From positions 124,001 to 188,000 of the forward strand of contig JBQMRP010000034.1 in NCBI GenBank assembly GCA_052174455.1: a stretch of DNA of 64,000 bases, read 5' to 3'. The stretch is from Arsenophonus sp052174455 (lineage in GTDB: Bacteria > Pseudomonadota > Gammaproteobacteria > Enterobacterales > Enterobacteriaceae). The notes under the pieces were generated by a model. That model did not search any database. It worked only from the letters and a program-made list of their open reading frames with translations, and had not been told where the DNA came from. Position numbers and translations under genes: made by a program. Positions 40,575 through 53,135 of this stretch are shown one piece after another (positions within the stretch are counted from its first letter, which is position 1; the number at the start of each line of letters is the position of its first letter).

Positions 40575-41905
40575 TTCTTGACTAATTAACTTATAAAGCT
40601 CGGTTAGATTTCGACCTACTATACACGCTGCATAGGTAACATTGTTTTTATTATTTATAACAATTTTTATAAATAATTAAACTCGAATTAATTTCGAGTC
40701 TCAACGAGAGGAGGCAATGTAATATTCCTAATTTACAGCGATTGAATCACTAATGCTTCATCAATAATCGTCGCCATTGTTAACGAAACGCACTTATCAA
40801 TAATATTCACTAATCACCTTAGATTACCTGGGCTGCACTTTTTGCTATTAAATATTTTATTGTATTTTTTATTTCTATGAAAAAAGGTTTAGGAGGCTTT
40901 ATTAATTTCTTAGCAAAAATATGCTTATACAAAGAAAAACCCTTCACTTCAAACTCTAATTTAAGAATAGGAATTTTGATAATTATCACATTCAAACAGT
41001 AATAAAGATCTTCCAGAAATTCATTTTTATTGCCTTTTCTTAAATCAAGATGAGTCTATTAAATAATTTAAATCAATATACAAATCAAAATTACTATTTA
41101 AAGGACGTACGTTACGGTTCTTCCAAAACCGATAATAGTTTCACTTGAAAGATAAAGGAATATCAGTATTTCATCAAGAAATAGCGTCAACCTTACGTAG
41201 CAAGAAATAGACCTTACGATGTTATAATGTATAACTCCTCTAGTATAGAGACCTCTAGCATCACCAAACAACTCAGATTCTAAAAGTTATTTAAGTAAAA
41301 CCCATAGTCGTTAATTGCAATAAAACCTTTTAGTTCTAAGAGTATCTGCATATGAATTACTCGTATTAATACTTCTTTAATCAGTAGCACTTTTTCTATT
41401 TATTAATATATTAATATTAAATTTCGCCACCATAATACGTCCTGTTTTAATAAACAAAGTATTATTAGACTGTAGGTGACAATTTCTTCACTCCAACTTT
41501 TATTGGAAACGAAAGTTGATATAGCAAAATCTCTTTCACACCAATCCCTTTATAAAGGACATTACGATCAACTACCTTAGTGAGAAAACTCGATTCCCAT
41601 CTTTAATGTTACCGCTAATCGTATCAGGAATCGGAACCATGCGCAGTTAAAAACTAACCAAAATGCCTAACTGTTTTTTCTGTATCTCAGTAAGAAATGT
41701 CATCCCATCCATTCTATCTATACACAAATTACTAATAAAAATTAATTTTATCTTTTACTTGAATTTTTAATTCAACATACTATTTTCTACAGTAATTACA
41801 CCTTTAACACTTTAGTAGTTAAACGTATACTCAATAATTTCAACAAACTAGTATTATTTATTAATAGTAGATTTACTAATCTATGCACTGTAATTAAAGA
41901 TTTTC
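40575..41905 (-). pseudogene. glrR: glrR (qseF) pseudogene
   Basis: NtrC-type response regulator, dead. The end reads SPGNLR-LVNIIDKCVSLTMATIIDEALV (40730-40870), matching the PGNVRQLVNVIEQCVALTS region, then a broken GRNRTEFYKL helix near 40600. The receiver part is legible near 41570-41650 (HGSIPDTISGNIKDGN-like). Stops everywhere. Order glrK-qseG-glrR-nadE-glnB is preserved on the minus strand. Confidence 0.82.
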
Positions 41906-41929
41906 TCCGTTTTTATCAACTTAATGAGA

Positions 41930-42700
41930 TTCTTTAGTTATATCTGTCGTTTTCGCCTCTTTGCTATTTGGTATTGAATTGACACTACTTTTATTTATTT
42001 TTCCACTTGAAAAAAATTGTTCTTGTTATTTTCGCGAAAAAATTTAGCGTTCAATAACGATTGATATTCTAATTTGCGTTAGACAATATTTAATTCATAG
42101 GTAAAATTAGCATTTTATTCAACTTAAACAATTAAGTTTATTATCACTTTGTTATATACATAAATATTTAGCATTTACTTATTTAATATTAATAATCTGA
42201 ACTTGCTTTTCATAGCATAATTCTAATACCGTGATTGATAGATGAAGGAATTGGAACTATAATATTTAAATTATCAATTATTGATTCTGGACTTATGATA
42301 GTTTGTTCTGCACTTCAAGTAAAAATACTATAAAAAAAATTTTACGGATTAATTAATTGAATCGTTTTAGCTATTAAATACGTTTTTTCTTTATTTACTT
42401 GATTAGTATAAAATCAACTATTCTAAATCAGTAAAGAGAATTATCTGAAACATTATCACATCTATATTCCATATTTTTACAAGTTACGTAGAAATAACTT
42501 GTTATACCTTCTTCTATTGGTATCGATTTATTTAAAATATCTAGTAATAATGGCTTGTAAGATTTACTATAAGCTATTAATAAAAAACTAAAAATGGTTG
42601 TTAATTTTATTTTTATTTAGTGAAAAAATCCATATAGCTTAGCTTAACAGCTACAATATGCCATATTTTCTGAATTACCATTGTGGCTATTTAGGATATG
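41930..42700 (-). pseudogene. qseG: qseG pseudogene (probable)
   Basis: Position and a C-terminal trace point to QseG, the outer-membrane lipoprotein between glrK and glrR: near 42070-42120 the minus strand reads YELNIV-RKLEYQSLLN, like the ELTTRKLENLTDIE coiled coil, and the tail near 41930-41970 reads SNSIPNSKEAKTTDITKE. The rest is not legible. Call rests mostly on synteny. Confidence 0.45.
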
Positions 42701-42779
42701 TAATTAAATCGATTTGCTATTATTCACACTTTGTGATTAATGCTAATTAAATTATAAACCATAGACATCAACAAATTCA

Positions 42780-43080
42780 CAATTAAGATGCAAGAATTGA
42801 CCACTCATTCTCTTAATATGATTTTAAAAAATTTTTAATCCTTAAAACTACATTTTACTACCATTTTACGCAATAAGATTCTATGAAAGGTTCATAATCA
42901 TATTTTCAAATTTTCTAGGATAGGTATTTTTATATTACTAATATCAATTTGCAGTTGATCATAAGTTTCATTGCTTATTATCCAAATTTTACTCGATTCA
43001 GAACCGTAGTACACTGAATTAAAATAGAAATTTTCGATCTTTCTTTATTCTCAAGAAAGTCGGATATCTGTTATAATGAG
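42780..43080 (-). pseudogene. glrK: glrK (qseE) pseudogene, 3' part
   Basis: Sensor kinase C-terminal domain: the minus strand reads NFYFNSVYYGSESSKIWI, matching DNLYSNAVHYGAESGNICL, followed by DISNIKIPI and a broken ATP-lid region. The 5' half is missing, replaced by an IS256 relic from about 43130. Confidence 0.7.
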
Positions 43081-43129
43081 TAATACTTAACTCAATTTTA
43101 GTTTAAATATTTTAGCTCTAATCGTTAGG

Positions 43130-44570
43130 TTATAGAATTATACTCACTTTTTGTATATGTGATTTTAGATATAGTGGCGTATACTACTAATTGATTTCAT
43201 AGATAATTTTAATAAAAGAGAAATAATATATCATGAAAAGTTTACTTTACAGGTATTCTCAAAACTATATATTACCTGTAATCGTAGTTCATTGCATGAA
43301 CTAATACGTAATGCTGTCAAAAAAAGAAGGGGTGGAGCCTAGGCACCATTATTGAGAGTAAGCTCGAAGCTATACTACGATAACGTATTGAACACTGCCT
43401 TTGAAAAGGCAGTCTCATATAGCTAATTCCCATAACGATTATTTGTTATCGAGAATTATAAAAATTGCTATTGGTGATATTGAGATTAAAGTGACTAAAG
43501 TTGGGGATTGTAGCAGCAACGGAATATGCTTCAATAGCTTTTTACACCGCCTTATCTGAAGCGTATAAAAAGCGGTGAAGAGTTGCTAGCATTATTATAT
43601 CTACGAAAGCAATATCCATCATGATTTTTTATGAAGCTCTGGTGGCAATTCTTGATGAAAAATCATAAGCGCCTCTCTGAGATACTTATCAGCAGACTGA
43701 AATAATAATTAGCTTGAACAGCACAGGGATTGTATCTGCATGATTTAGCAATATGCGGCTTTATATTTATTTCTTGACTAATCAGTGCTGCTCTTTCAGG
43801 TAAGATAATGGCCTTTACCTCCTGGTTATTATCAGCGACACAGTTGTGCATGAACATAAAGAGCTCATTGCGATTAAAGATACTTATCAAGAGTCAGAAG
43901 CGCACTAAGACGAACTTCTCTAGATAACCGTGAAGTCGGGGTGCGCCTTTACTATATTTCCTGGCTTACTATGGGAGACAGTATTTTTGGTTTACAGAAT
44001 GTGTAATAGTACAGATATTTAAGACATGCAGCAGAAATTCTATTGAGTAGACAAATAACTAATGTCTAACTTCACTCTCCAAAAGCATGCAGCACCGAAA
44101 ATTAATGGTTAGCTCCTGAAGGTTTAGCTAGCAGAGAGCTGCAATGCTTGATGATTAAAGCCCTTGATATTTTGTTGGCAAGTTTTTTAACGAAGTTGTA
44201 TCTGAAGCTATAGAAGAAGTTAGAGAAAGATTGAGAAGAACTATTAACATCCTATACCTTCCCGTCAGTACGTTCGTCTTAATAAAACGACTTAGCTAAT
44301 TAATTAGCTTTTGTGTGATAGCATGAGACTATAAAGCCGACTCGAGAAGTACTGTAAGTTCAAAAGATAACTATTCAATATTATTTAAGCTGCTACTTTC
44401 GTTTGCTTAGAAAGCTGGAATCATCTACAGGTCTGATTCTGCTGACACTATTGGTAAACAATATTCAATTTAATGATGGAGAATAGATTAATGAAGCATC
44501 AGAGTGGAGCAGAGCCTATGACTATCAATACAACAGATTTACTAATAACTTATCAGTCGCTTGATTGCTC
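43130..44570 (+). mobile_element. IS256-family relic G
   Basis: Plus-strand, nearly full length. Blocks ATATCATGAAAAG near 43230, GATATTGAGATTAAAGTG near 43477 (DIEIKV) and TTTTGTTGGCAAG near 44170 are shared with the other copies; the frame is destroyed. It removes the 5' half of glrK. Confidence 0.7.
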
Positions 44571-44766
44571 AATTTATCTAAACTTTAATTAGCCTGATAT
44601 CCTAATATAAATAATTACATAAGAATCAATAAAAACCATTAAGCAACAATAAATACTTTATTAAATAACCACTACTCATCACCATGCCTTATATCAGCGA
44701 AGAAAGCAGTGAGTTTTATAAATTCTACCTCACTGCGCGTGGTCACCAGATATTTAACAAAATTTA

Positions 44767-46650
44767 ATGATTAGAAGATTGAATTTCTCTTTAAGAGAAA
44801 AGCAATTAATCCTTTGTTAAAAGAAGAAAAAATTAATTTAATTAGTCTATTATAAGTTAAAAGTTCATTAGAGTGTCTCTTATTTAACCTAATTGATTAA
44901 TTTAGCAATATTAACCCCTAGGTTTAAATTAATAACTTTCGTTTTTTCTATTTTATAAATTTTTTTGATAACAATTCCGCTGCCTGTTTACCAAACTGAA
45001 TGTCGGTAAAATAACTTATTGCCAAGCACAGAATGGATTTGTACAGGAGATCTGTACACAGGAATCCTGTTCATCAGAGAATAACAAACCCTAATTTTCG
45101 GTAAAATATGACTCGTTTACGATTCAACAAGAAACTATAGTAACGCAGCATCTTAAAATATATACCAGGAACATGGTTTTAATATAGTCAAAAATCATCT
45201 TTTCCTGCTCATGGGTCTAGTGCCAATATTGCTTAGTCTGATAGTTACAGTAATGATGTACAACATCCTCCCAATTTTTGGGTAATGCCACAAGCTTTGA
45301 TACGGATACCGAGGTGTCTAAGGTAACCTAGAAGTATTTTATGCTATTCCACAGGACCGTCCTCCATTTCATCTTTTTATTAAAGCGAATTTTTCAATAA
45401 CGTCTGTATTGTTTCTTCAGGTAACGGTGTCAGTATATTTCCTGAAGCGGATATGTGAACAAGAACAGAAAGAAGACTGAAACTTATCAAGTTATAGTTG
45501 TGATGTATCAGCCGAATAATAGCACCTAACTAGGTTACTTCTATCGATATTTTTTGAATAACAGATCAACTTCGTACAACATATTTAATATCCAGACTGC
45601 TACGAGTGACGAAGATATAAACATTATAATGTTAACTGAGTTATTAAACATAAGTGTGCAAGGCATGCATATAGAAATCTTAATATCTTGTTTGCGTACT
45701 AACTGCAGAATAGCTTGTATGGCGACGCAAAAGAAAGCATTAAATATCCAAAAAAACAGTTATTTTGAAAAAAGACCAAATAAAATGGTCATAGTGAAAG
45801 TAATGTTTACCAGTCGCAGTTAAGTAAAATATGAACCTACTATACTAACCATTTCTCGGTAGCTTTGACGTCGCATGAACTACAGACTTTTAATTTACAG
45901 ATTTAGCAAAAAACAACTGGAGGAACATTCAGTAGAAGCACAGTAATAGCGGTCGGACACCTACAATGAATGACTCTCATAAGTAATCTTTGCTCGATAT
46001 CTAGACCGGTCTAATGAATTAACACTTTCACTGCATTTTATAAGAAAGCTATTCCAACTGTCATTAATGGTGAAAAACAGTTTAGTTAAGCGAGATAATA
46101 TAAAAATTATCTCTAATTCTTTATAGGTGATGTATACATCAGCAAGCATACTTCGACATCATCTTCTCAATCTAGCTGTATCTAGCATCATCAGCTTTAA
46201 CCCTGGAAAGGGAGACTAAAAACTCCGGATAATTCTGATTAAAGGTAGATAATACTTTGCATATCGAGAAAAAATTAGGGATTGAGTAAGACGTTGTTGT
46301 ATCCTCTCTTTTGGAGAGTCATAAAAAAATCAGTCGGTCTTCTATTCTCATTAATATCGAGAAGGAGATTATGAAGCGATTCTGATAAACAGGCAGTGTA
46401 ACATCACTTAAGTCGCTTGATGTCTCTTCCTGATTTTACCAGATTTACGTTTTTAGGGGATTCTATCCGAGCCATATGGATTGATTCCTAAAAAATTAAC
46501 ATATCGCAAAGTATGTAAAACGGTACTTAGATCGTGAATATCTAAGAAGAAATATTCTACTACGCTCAGATCATAGTGCTTTCTATACGTTGTTAATAGA
46601 AGATAACATTCTTCTAAACGAATAGATACACCTATTTTTAGCATTATTCC
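44767..46650 (-). mobile_element. IS91-family relic 3
   Basis: Minus-strand copy. Fragments HYDLSVVEYFFLDIHDLSTV near 46560, RRPTDFFMTL near 46340 and MLRYYSFLLNRKR near 45130 match copies 1 and 2. The terminal ATTTCTC...TAATCAT-type end near 44767 corresponds to the right ends of the others. It occupies the place where purL is expected between glrK and mltF. Confidence 0.6.
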
Positions 46651-47119
46651 TGATTTATATGGAATGTCTCTCTAATGTTTAGTCGATATAAATTAAGTTG
46701 AACAACTACCAATATAATATGCAGTTTATATGCCAACTTTTCAAAAATTATATTAATTTATTGAAATTTAATGTAAAGTACATTACTTAAGTCTTTAAAA
46801 GAGTTTTAGTTTTATATCAAATTTAATGATTTAATTTTAATTAAATGTTGCCTAATAGCATCATTTAATTAGATGAATTAAATTCTAAAAATTAGATAAT
46901 TAATTGTCTCAATTTATATTGGCAATTTATTTTATCACTTTTCTAATTAACAATAGTTATAAGCTTCAATAAACAAGTTGAATAATTTTAATAATAATCA
47001 ACATTAAATTTATGTAAATTTAGGTCATAATGAAACTTATTTTCATTTAGTTTTAATTAAAATTAAAACTACATTTTTATATCTGTTTGATCCCGGATTA
47101 TTATATAAAGCTTTAGCTA
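46651..47119. other. AT-rich stretch, nothing recognised
   Basis: Very AT-rich with runs of TTAATTAAA-like repeats. purL is expected around here from gene order, but no PurL fragment could be read. Confidence 0.4.
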
Positions 47120-47420
47120 ATAGCCATATTTATGGCAAACGACTACTGATGATATGTTAAGGTAACTATCATGATGATAAAATCCTATTGTCAGATGACT
47201 ACAGTACCTAAAATCAGAGCTGTTTTTTAAACAAGCGAGAAATCCTTCATATACTTTAGTTAAGCACTATAGCATCTCTGAACTTACCGTTGCTAATGAT
47301 AAAAACAAGCTGATCTTAATGACTGGCTATATTGACAAAGCAATAATCTACAGTTATGAGCAATATCTCATGTTTTTGTAAAAAATTATGAATAGTAACT
47401 GGCCGTGGCGTAAACAATAT
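47120..47420 (+). mobile_element. IS481-family 5' fragment
   Basis: About 300 bases matching the start of the IS481 relics: TTVPKIRAVFKQARNPSYTL near 47200 and KHYSISELTVAN near 47265, which resemble the N-terminal helix-turn-helix (TTPKIRAEI...YNISEPTV). The catalytic part is missing. Confidence 0.5.
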
Positions 47421-47967
47421 TAACTAGCCAGCAAGCTATGGGCTCGTTAATAAAAGCTCTTAATAAAACAAAAAATTAAATTTTGTCGATTATCCTGATT
47501 TAATAGTGAACCAAGTTTAGAAAAAATACATATTCAGCATAAATGTTAATAACCGATGATGGGGATTTTGTTGTTATAGAGAAAAAGGATTAGTAATGCT
47601 AAAGTTGATAAAAGCTAGCAAGTAGTACTACAGAATATTCTAGTAATGATTCTCTTAACTTATAAAGCTATACTGAATAATGTGCATTAAGAAAACAGGA
47701 AGAGTATTATAAATCATCATGAACCGTTACAAAATCATTTGCATGCACATTTATTACTTATCAAGAAATGATAAATATCAATAAAATAAATTAAATCAAG
47801 TTACAAATTATTTTTTTATTAAAAATGTCTACCTCTTAAAATTTTTACCATAATTTAATCATTTCAATTATAATCAATATATTTATATAATAATATATAA
47901 ATATATTGATTATAATTGAATTTATTATCTTATTTATCATTATTATTTCTATAATTTTTCTTAGTAT
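47421..47967. other. Spacer with a perfect 26-bp inverted repeat
   Basis: No gene recognised. At 47863-47888 and 47895-47920 there are two perfectly complementary 26-base arms around a 6-base loop (arm begins TTCAATTATAATCAATAT). This is the longest perfect hairpin seen in the window and lies about 50 bases before the remains of mltF. Confidence 0.6.
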
Positions 47968-49345
47968 CATTAGTTAGTAATGAGCGACTAAAACCAAAAG
48001 CAAGACCAGGTGAGGAAAATTATTTCTCTCGGTAAATTACATATAAGTACTATTAATTCACCCATTATGTCCTTTAACGATAAGCAACAAGGAAGCGGAT
48101 TTGATTATAAATTGACTAAACATTTTGTCGATTACATTGGCGTAAAACTACGTATCAACGTATATTTAAATATCAATCAACTTTTTAATAATCTTGAAAA
48201 TCCTAACAGTGACTTATTACTAAAGGGCTTATTTATAATGAGAATCGCCTTGATAAAACACAGGTTGGCCATGTCTACTATACCGTTTCCAAGAAATTAA
48301 TTTATAGTAAAGTGATGAGTTGCCACACTCTTTAATCGATATAAAAGGAAAGTTTATTGTTGCCACTGATTCAGTAGACGCTACCACACGCTGCAACAGC
48401 TGAGACAAGAATATGAAAAAATCTTCAGTGGGGAAAACTAATCATTATAATACAACTGAGTTATTATAACTATTATCTGAAAAAAAATTAATTATACATT
48501 AGAAAACTCTATTGTCGTTTCCACACAGTAATGCATTCATCCAAACATTGCTATTGCTTTTAATCTTATCAACGATCATAGCCTTAATTGGTATATGAAA
48601 CGCTAAAAAGCTAATAGTCTAAATTCGGGATTTAGATTTTTTCAATAAAATCAATAAAGAAAAGCTTTTAACCCAATTAAATAAAAAATATTTAAGATAT
48701 ATTGCTACTTTTGATTATTTTGATATACTTTTTATTACAGCGATTAATAAAGCTTTCCCAATCTATAAACATTTATTTAAAAAATATGCCAAAATATAGA
48801 TTGGGCGCCTACTAGTAGCTATCTCCTGGCAAGAATCGCACTGGAACCCGCTAGCCAGGACACAAACTCGTGTTCATGTTTTAATTATCTTTAACGGTAT
48901 CTACCAATTAAACTATGGCGTGTCAGATAAGTTAGATGCAGAAGAAAGCATTAAAGGTGGTTGTAGCTTATTTATAATATCTGATTTCGCGCTTACAATC
49001 ACTATTTCGCCTTATGATCACATTTGGTTTTCGTTAACACCTTATAATATTGGGCTAAGACATTTGCTTAATGTTAGAAAACTGACACGCATTCAAAGTG
49101 GAGATCCAAATAGCTGGTTAGCTGTTAAAGTTAGGCTATTATTATTAAGCAAGAAAAAATATTTTTCTAAATTAACTTACGGTTACGCACAGACCTATGA
49201 AGCTCTCGCTATGTTGAAAACATTCGTGTTATTACTAAATCTTGATTTAGTTATCTACCAAATAAAAAATAAATCAAAATATTCAACTAGTTGCAAGATA
49301 TCCTTTTTATTCTCTAGAATCAGTAGCAAAAAAAATAGTGATTAA
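47968..49345 (+). pseudogene. mltF: mltF pseudogene
   Basis: Membrane-bound lytic transglycosylase F, dead. The N-terminal solute-binding-like domain reads LGKLHISTINSPIMSFN, FDYKLTKHFVDYIGVKLRIN and NINQLFNNLENPNSDLL (48010-48230). The catalytic domain is hit by shifts: AISWQESHW-like near 48820, SDKLDAEESIKGGC near 48920, SLTPYNIGLRHLL near 49030, GDPNSWLAVKVRLLLLSKKK and YFSKLTYGYAQTYEA up to 49200. It is divergent to tadA as in relatives. Confidence 0.88.
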
Positions 49346-49435
49346 TTTAGCTAATCATTATATTAAATAATATTATCATCTATTTCTAACTAAGTCGCCT
49401 TACTAACAGATTTTAGTAGATTTACTTTATCAATA

Positions 49436-49921
49436 TTATACTTTTTTAGCTGATTTTTTTTTCTGCTTAGCGCTGTTGAAAAAACTACTTAATATCGCTG
49501 AACACTCATCAGTCAAAATCCCTCCCAATACCAGAATACGATGATTCATATCAGGATGATTAAAAACATCAATAACTGAACCAGCGGCACCAGTTTTTTG
49601 ATCGGATGCACCATATACTAAACGGCTAATGCGCGCATGGATCATGGCTCCAGCACACATAATACAAGGCTCCAATGTCACATAAAGCGTGGTATTAAGT
49701 AATCTATAATTTTGTAAATATTGACCAGCTGCCCGCAAAGCTAAAATTTCGGCATGAGCGCATGGATCATGAGCTAAAATAGGATGATTCCAACCTTCTG
49801 CAATCAATTTACCTTTATATACTAATAATGCACCAACAGGAATTTCACCTTTTTCTTGCGCATTTTGCGCTAGTAAACTAGCTTTTCGCATCCAATAAAT
49901 ATCTTTTTTGGCTTGCTCCAC
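49436..49921 (-). CDS. tadA: tRNA-specific adenosine deaminase TadA
   Basis: Makes inosine at position 34 of tRNA-Arg(ACG), essential for reading CGN codons. 161 residues. The zinc site is complete: HAE at 56-58 with the catalytic Glu58, and PCIMC with Cys86 and Cys89. NYRLLNTTLYVTLEP and GAMIHARISRLVYGA follow the family. The start is GTG at 49921 with GAGG upstream. It survives while every flanking gene is dead. Confidence 0.96.
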   Translation of the reverse strand: MEQAKKDIYWMRKASLLAQNAQEKGEIPVGALLVYKGKLIAEGWNHPILAHDPCAHAEILALRAAGQYLQNYRLLNTTLYVTLEPCIMCAGAMIHARISRLVYGASDQKTGAAGSVIDVFNHPDMNHRILVLGGILTDECSAILSSFFNSAKQKKKSAKKV

Positions 49922-50119
49922 GAATTAAAACCTCAAAATATTAATTTGAATCAATTAAAATAGTTATAATATAATATCAAGTTATTATTTAATAACTTTT
50001 TAACACTACAATAATGATCTAATATAATAAATAGCCTATTTTAGCAAAGGTTGTTATTTTATTAAAAGAATAATTTGTAACCACATCTCTGTATTTCAAT
50101 TATTGTGATTTCAACTAAT

Positions 50120-50930
50120 ATTCAGAAAGTCAGATAATTTAGTAAATAAAGAATTTATACCATGAAATCTACTCAGCCAATCCTTATAATCAGCTAATAT
50201 AGCTTTTCACATTTTTCAATATGGAATTCCTTATCAATAACTATTTCATCACCCCTAACCTTATTAGGTAATGATAATTAATTTATGATTACTGATAAAG
50301 GTTTCGTACGATTTTCTCCACCCAAGTAAAAGATGGACTCTTTATAAATAATTAGCTCATGAAAACGGCTAACACACTCTGCATTAAATTTTTTAAGAAT
50401 CTCGTTGCTCATTTTACTTCTTTCAATTTAAAGCGATTAATATCGTGATTTGTTTTTTCTTTTATCTCCTTCCCCTCTCAGGCGTTTTCTACCTTTTCTA
50501 TGTGAGATATAAACATTTCCCTTTAAAGGATTTAAGAAAATATTTCATTGATTTTAACAATATCACTTAGGATATTTATCCTAATTGTCACTGCTGAATA
50601 AAGAAAGTAGGGACGTTCATCTAAACGCTATTTTTAAATAAACGCCTGTTTATTCCGCTATGACTACCGTAAAGTCAAGCTATGTAAAATACATCACAAA
50701 CAACTAAACTATTTATCTTTGTGATATAGTTTTTTGCCAGAGGATTTTCAATAAGATTATTGAATATTTTCCTGCATCGGGGATTTTATAACAACATCGC
50801 TGTAACTCTAATAAACATTCCAGTGGATATTATGTTCAGTGTGATAATTTTAGCAGGATAAAATGGAATGAATCGATTCAATACATGAATTAATATTATT
50901 CGATAGATTATCGCCAAAGTCAACTAAAGT
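50120..50930 (-). repeat. Unidentified dispersed repeat R2, copy 2
   Basis: Diverged partner of 1690-2490. The minus strand gives NEILKKFNAECVSRFHELII near 50390, with no close family recognised. It directly abuts an IS256 relic. Confidence 0.5.
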
Positions 50931-52270
50931 TATTAGCAAAGTGGTATGTGACGATCAAACTCTGTTCTGATGCTTTATAAATCTATTCTTCATCCTTAAA
51001 TTAAATCTTATTTACTTACCATAGTACAGTAAGATCATAAATCTTTTTAGTTGGTCCAGACCATATGAGCAGATTAGAGAAACTTAAATACTATTCAAAT
51101 GATTGTTTTGCACAGTTCTTTTTTGTACGACAGTTCTCTAATCTCATTATCGCAAAAGTTGATTTATAATTTAAATTCATTGTTCTTCTTAATCTTTCTC
51201 TAGATTCTTCATTGCTGCAGGATACGCTGAAATTCTTGTCAAAAAAATATCAAAGAATTTATAATAGTATCACAACTCTATATGCTAATCAAATCTCCCG
51301 CATTTTACCTTAACTTTTGGTTGAATGCCTTTGTCAAGTGAAACTAGTGCGTAAGAATTTTTTGTAGCTTAATGGTGTTGATGCTACATATTCAGGAATA
51401 TTTTGCTATTGCATTCTAAAAACCAAGGTCACCCCATCTCTCCTGCAGGCATCTCTATGAGATGCAATTAAGATTCATGGTTTACAGACCATTAAAAAGT
51501 TTGACTCAATTTGCTTCTGACTTCTTGATAACCATACTTTACACAACTGGTTTCTCTTACGTCTATATATTCAGTGATGTCGATGAATAAAGTATATGAA
51601 AAATACAATCAGCTTACCTGACAAGACGGGCTATGATATCATCGACCCAAAAATAAACGTTAGGCGTATCGTGTAAATTACGCAAACACTAATACCAATT
51701 CTCTTCAAGTCATTGCTGTTCCAGTCTGCTAATAATACTGAAAAAGAGAAATCATGTACTTTTTTCTGAAAAGCATGTACAGAACTTAGTAAAAATCAGC
51801 AGTAGATATGCCTAGCAGCTTTCTAGATATGATAGAAACTCTTCACTACTTTTGCACACGTCAGATAAAGTGGTAGAAATTAGATATTAAAGCATATTCC
51901 ATTACCGCTATAACTCCATTAATCTTAGGCACATTAAGCTAATCATCGCCAGTATCAGTTTGTATGATTCGTTATGTCAAATACCCGTTACGAACGATGA
52001 CATAGAATCCGCCCGAGAAGAGGGCGTTGAGCATTTTGCTTAACATAACTTTAAGCTCATTCTCAACAACGGTGTCTATCAGCTTCTTAGTAGGATTACG
52101 AATGAGTCATATAAAGGATCAGAATAATATCTCATTTATAGATACATGTAGGGTAGAACTTTTCATAGCATATCATCCTTTTTTTTTTGAAATCATCCAT
52201 GAAATTAATCAATAAGTTTCATCAAAATCTCCGAAACCTTATCCTCAGAAATAAATATAACTCGTACAAT
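50931..52270 (-). mobile_element. IS256-family relic H
   Basis: Minus-strand, near full length, starting with TTATTAGCAAAGTGGTATG, an eroded form of the shared end, and ending with CTCCGAAACCTTATCCTCAG. The motif region near 51170-51230 (CTAGATTCTTCATTGCTGC) matches copy A. Dead. Confidence 0.68.
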
Positions 52271-53135
52271 TAGAAATTACTTACAATCAATATTTGATAA
52301 TAAATCTCCATTACGGTTTATGAAAGATTAATTCAAATTTGAACTTAATTATTCAAAAAAACAATACTATCTTCTTGTATGTGAGAATTAATAAAACAGT
52401 AAATCCATTCACTCTCTTTTTTTCTAAATAGCAATCTGCTATTGTCCAATTAAGTATTAATTATCAAGGATGATTAGTCTTGTTAACTATTTCTTTTAAT
52501 CTTAATAAAGACTATATATTTAATTATGCAATTGATCTATAGACTGGATGATCATCTAGTTAAGTATACTATATATTGCACCTGCTACCTTTTCACTGAT
52601 ACAGATCAAATATTTTGATAAACATTAAAAATCTAACTATTTTGATTATTACCCAATAAAGGGACGGCCACATATCATATCTGGTTTTCTTAGTTTTCTT
52701 TATGAAACTATAACATCTTCATTAAGCATTATTTTACTCTTCCGTCTCTGTTTGTCTGTTTAAGCGATTTCTTCCATAATAATTGTCTAATAGCACTTTT
52801 AGTTTAATTTCCTTAATTTGAATTATTAATAACAATTCCATTATTATGGTTTATTTTTTATTCAAACATAAAAACAAAGTCCACTTAGAATACATTATGC
52901 CATAATTTAAAGCTAGCTTATTATGTTTTCAATCCATATTAATGAGAATTATTGCATCAATTTTGGCATCCTTTGCTATTTAGCTATAAGCTATGGTGAT
53001 ATTGCTAAATTACACTAACTCTTAGAGAACAAAAATAATTCGCGATTAATTATTAGTTAACTATTAATAGTTTATAGCACTCCAGTGGTTTATCTTTCTT
53101 CAATAAACTTCAGAAGCACCTAAGAACCAAAGCGC
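52271..53135. other. Unassigned 0.9-kb stretch before baeS
   Basis: No gene could be read. In relatives the mdtABCD efflux genes precede baeS, so mdtD remains are possible, but nothing supports this directly. Confidence 0.4.

Noticed and set aside
48920..49345. 141-codon plus-strand frame as a new gene
   Set aside because: It is the second half of the mltF pseudogene.
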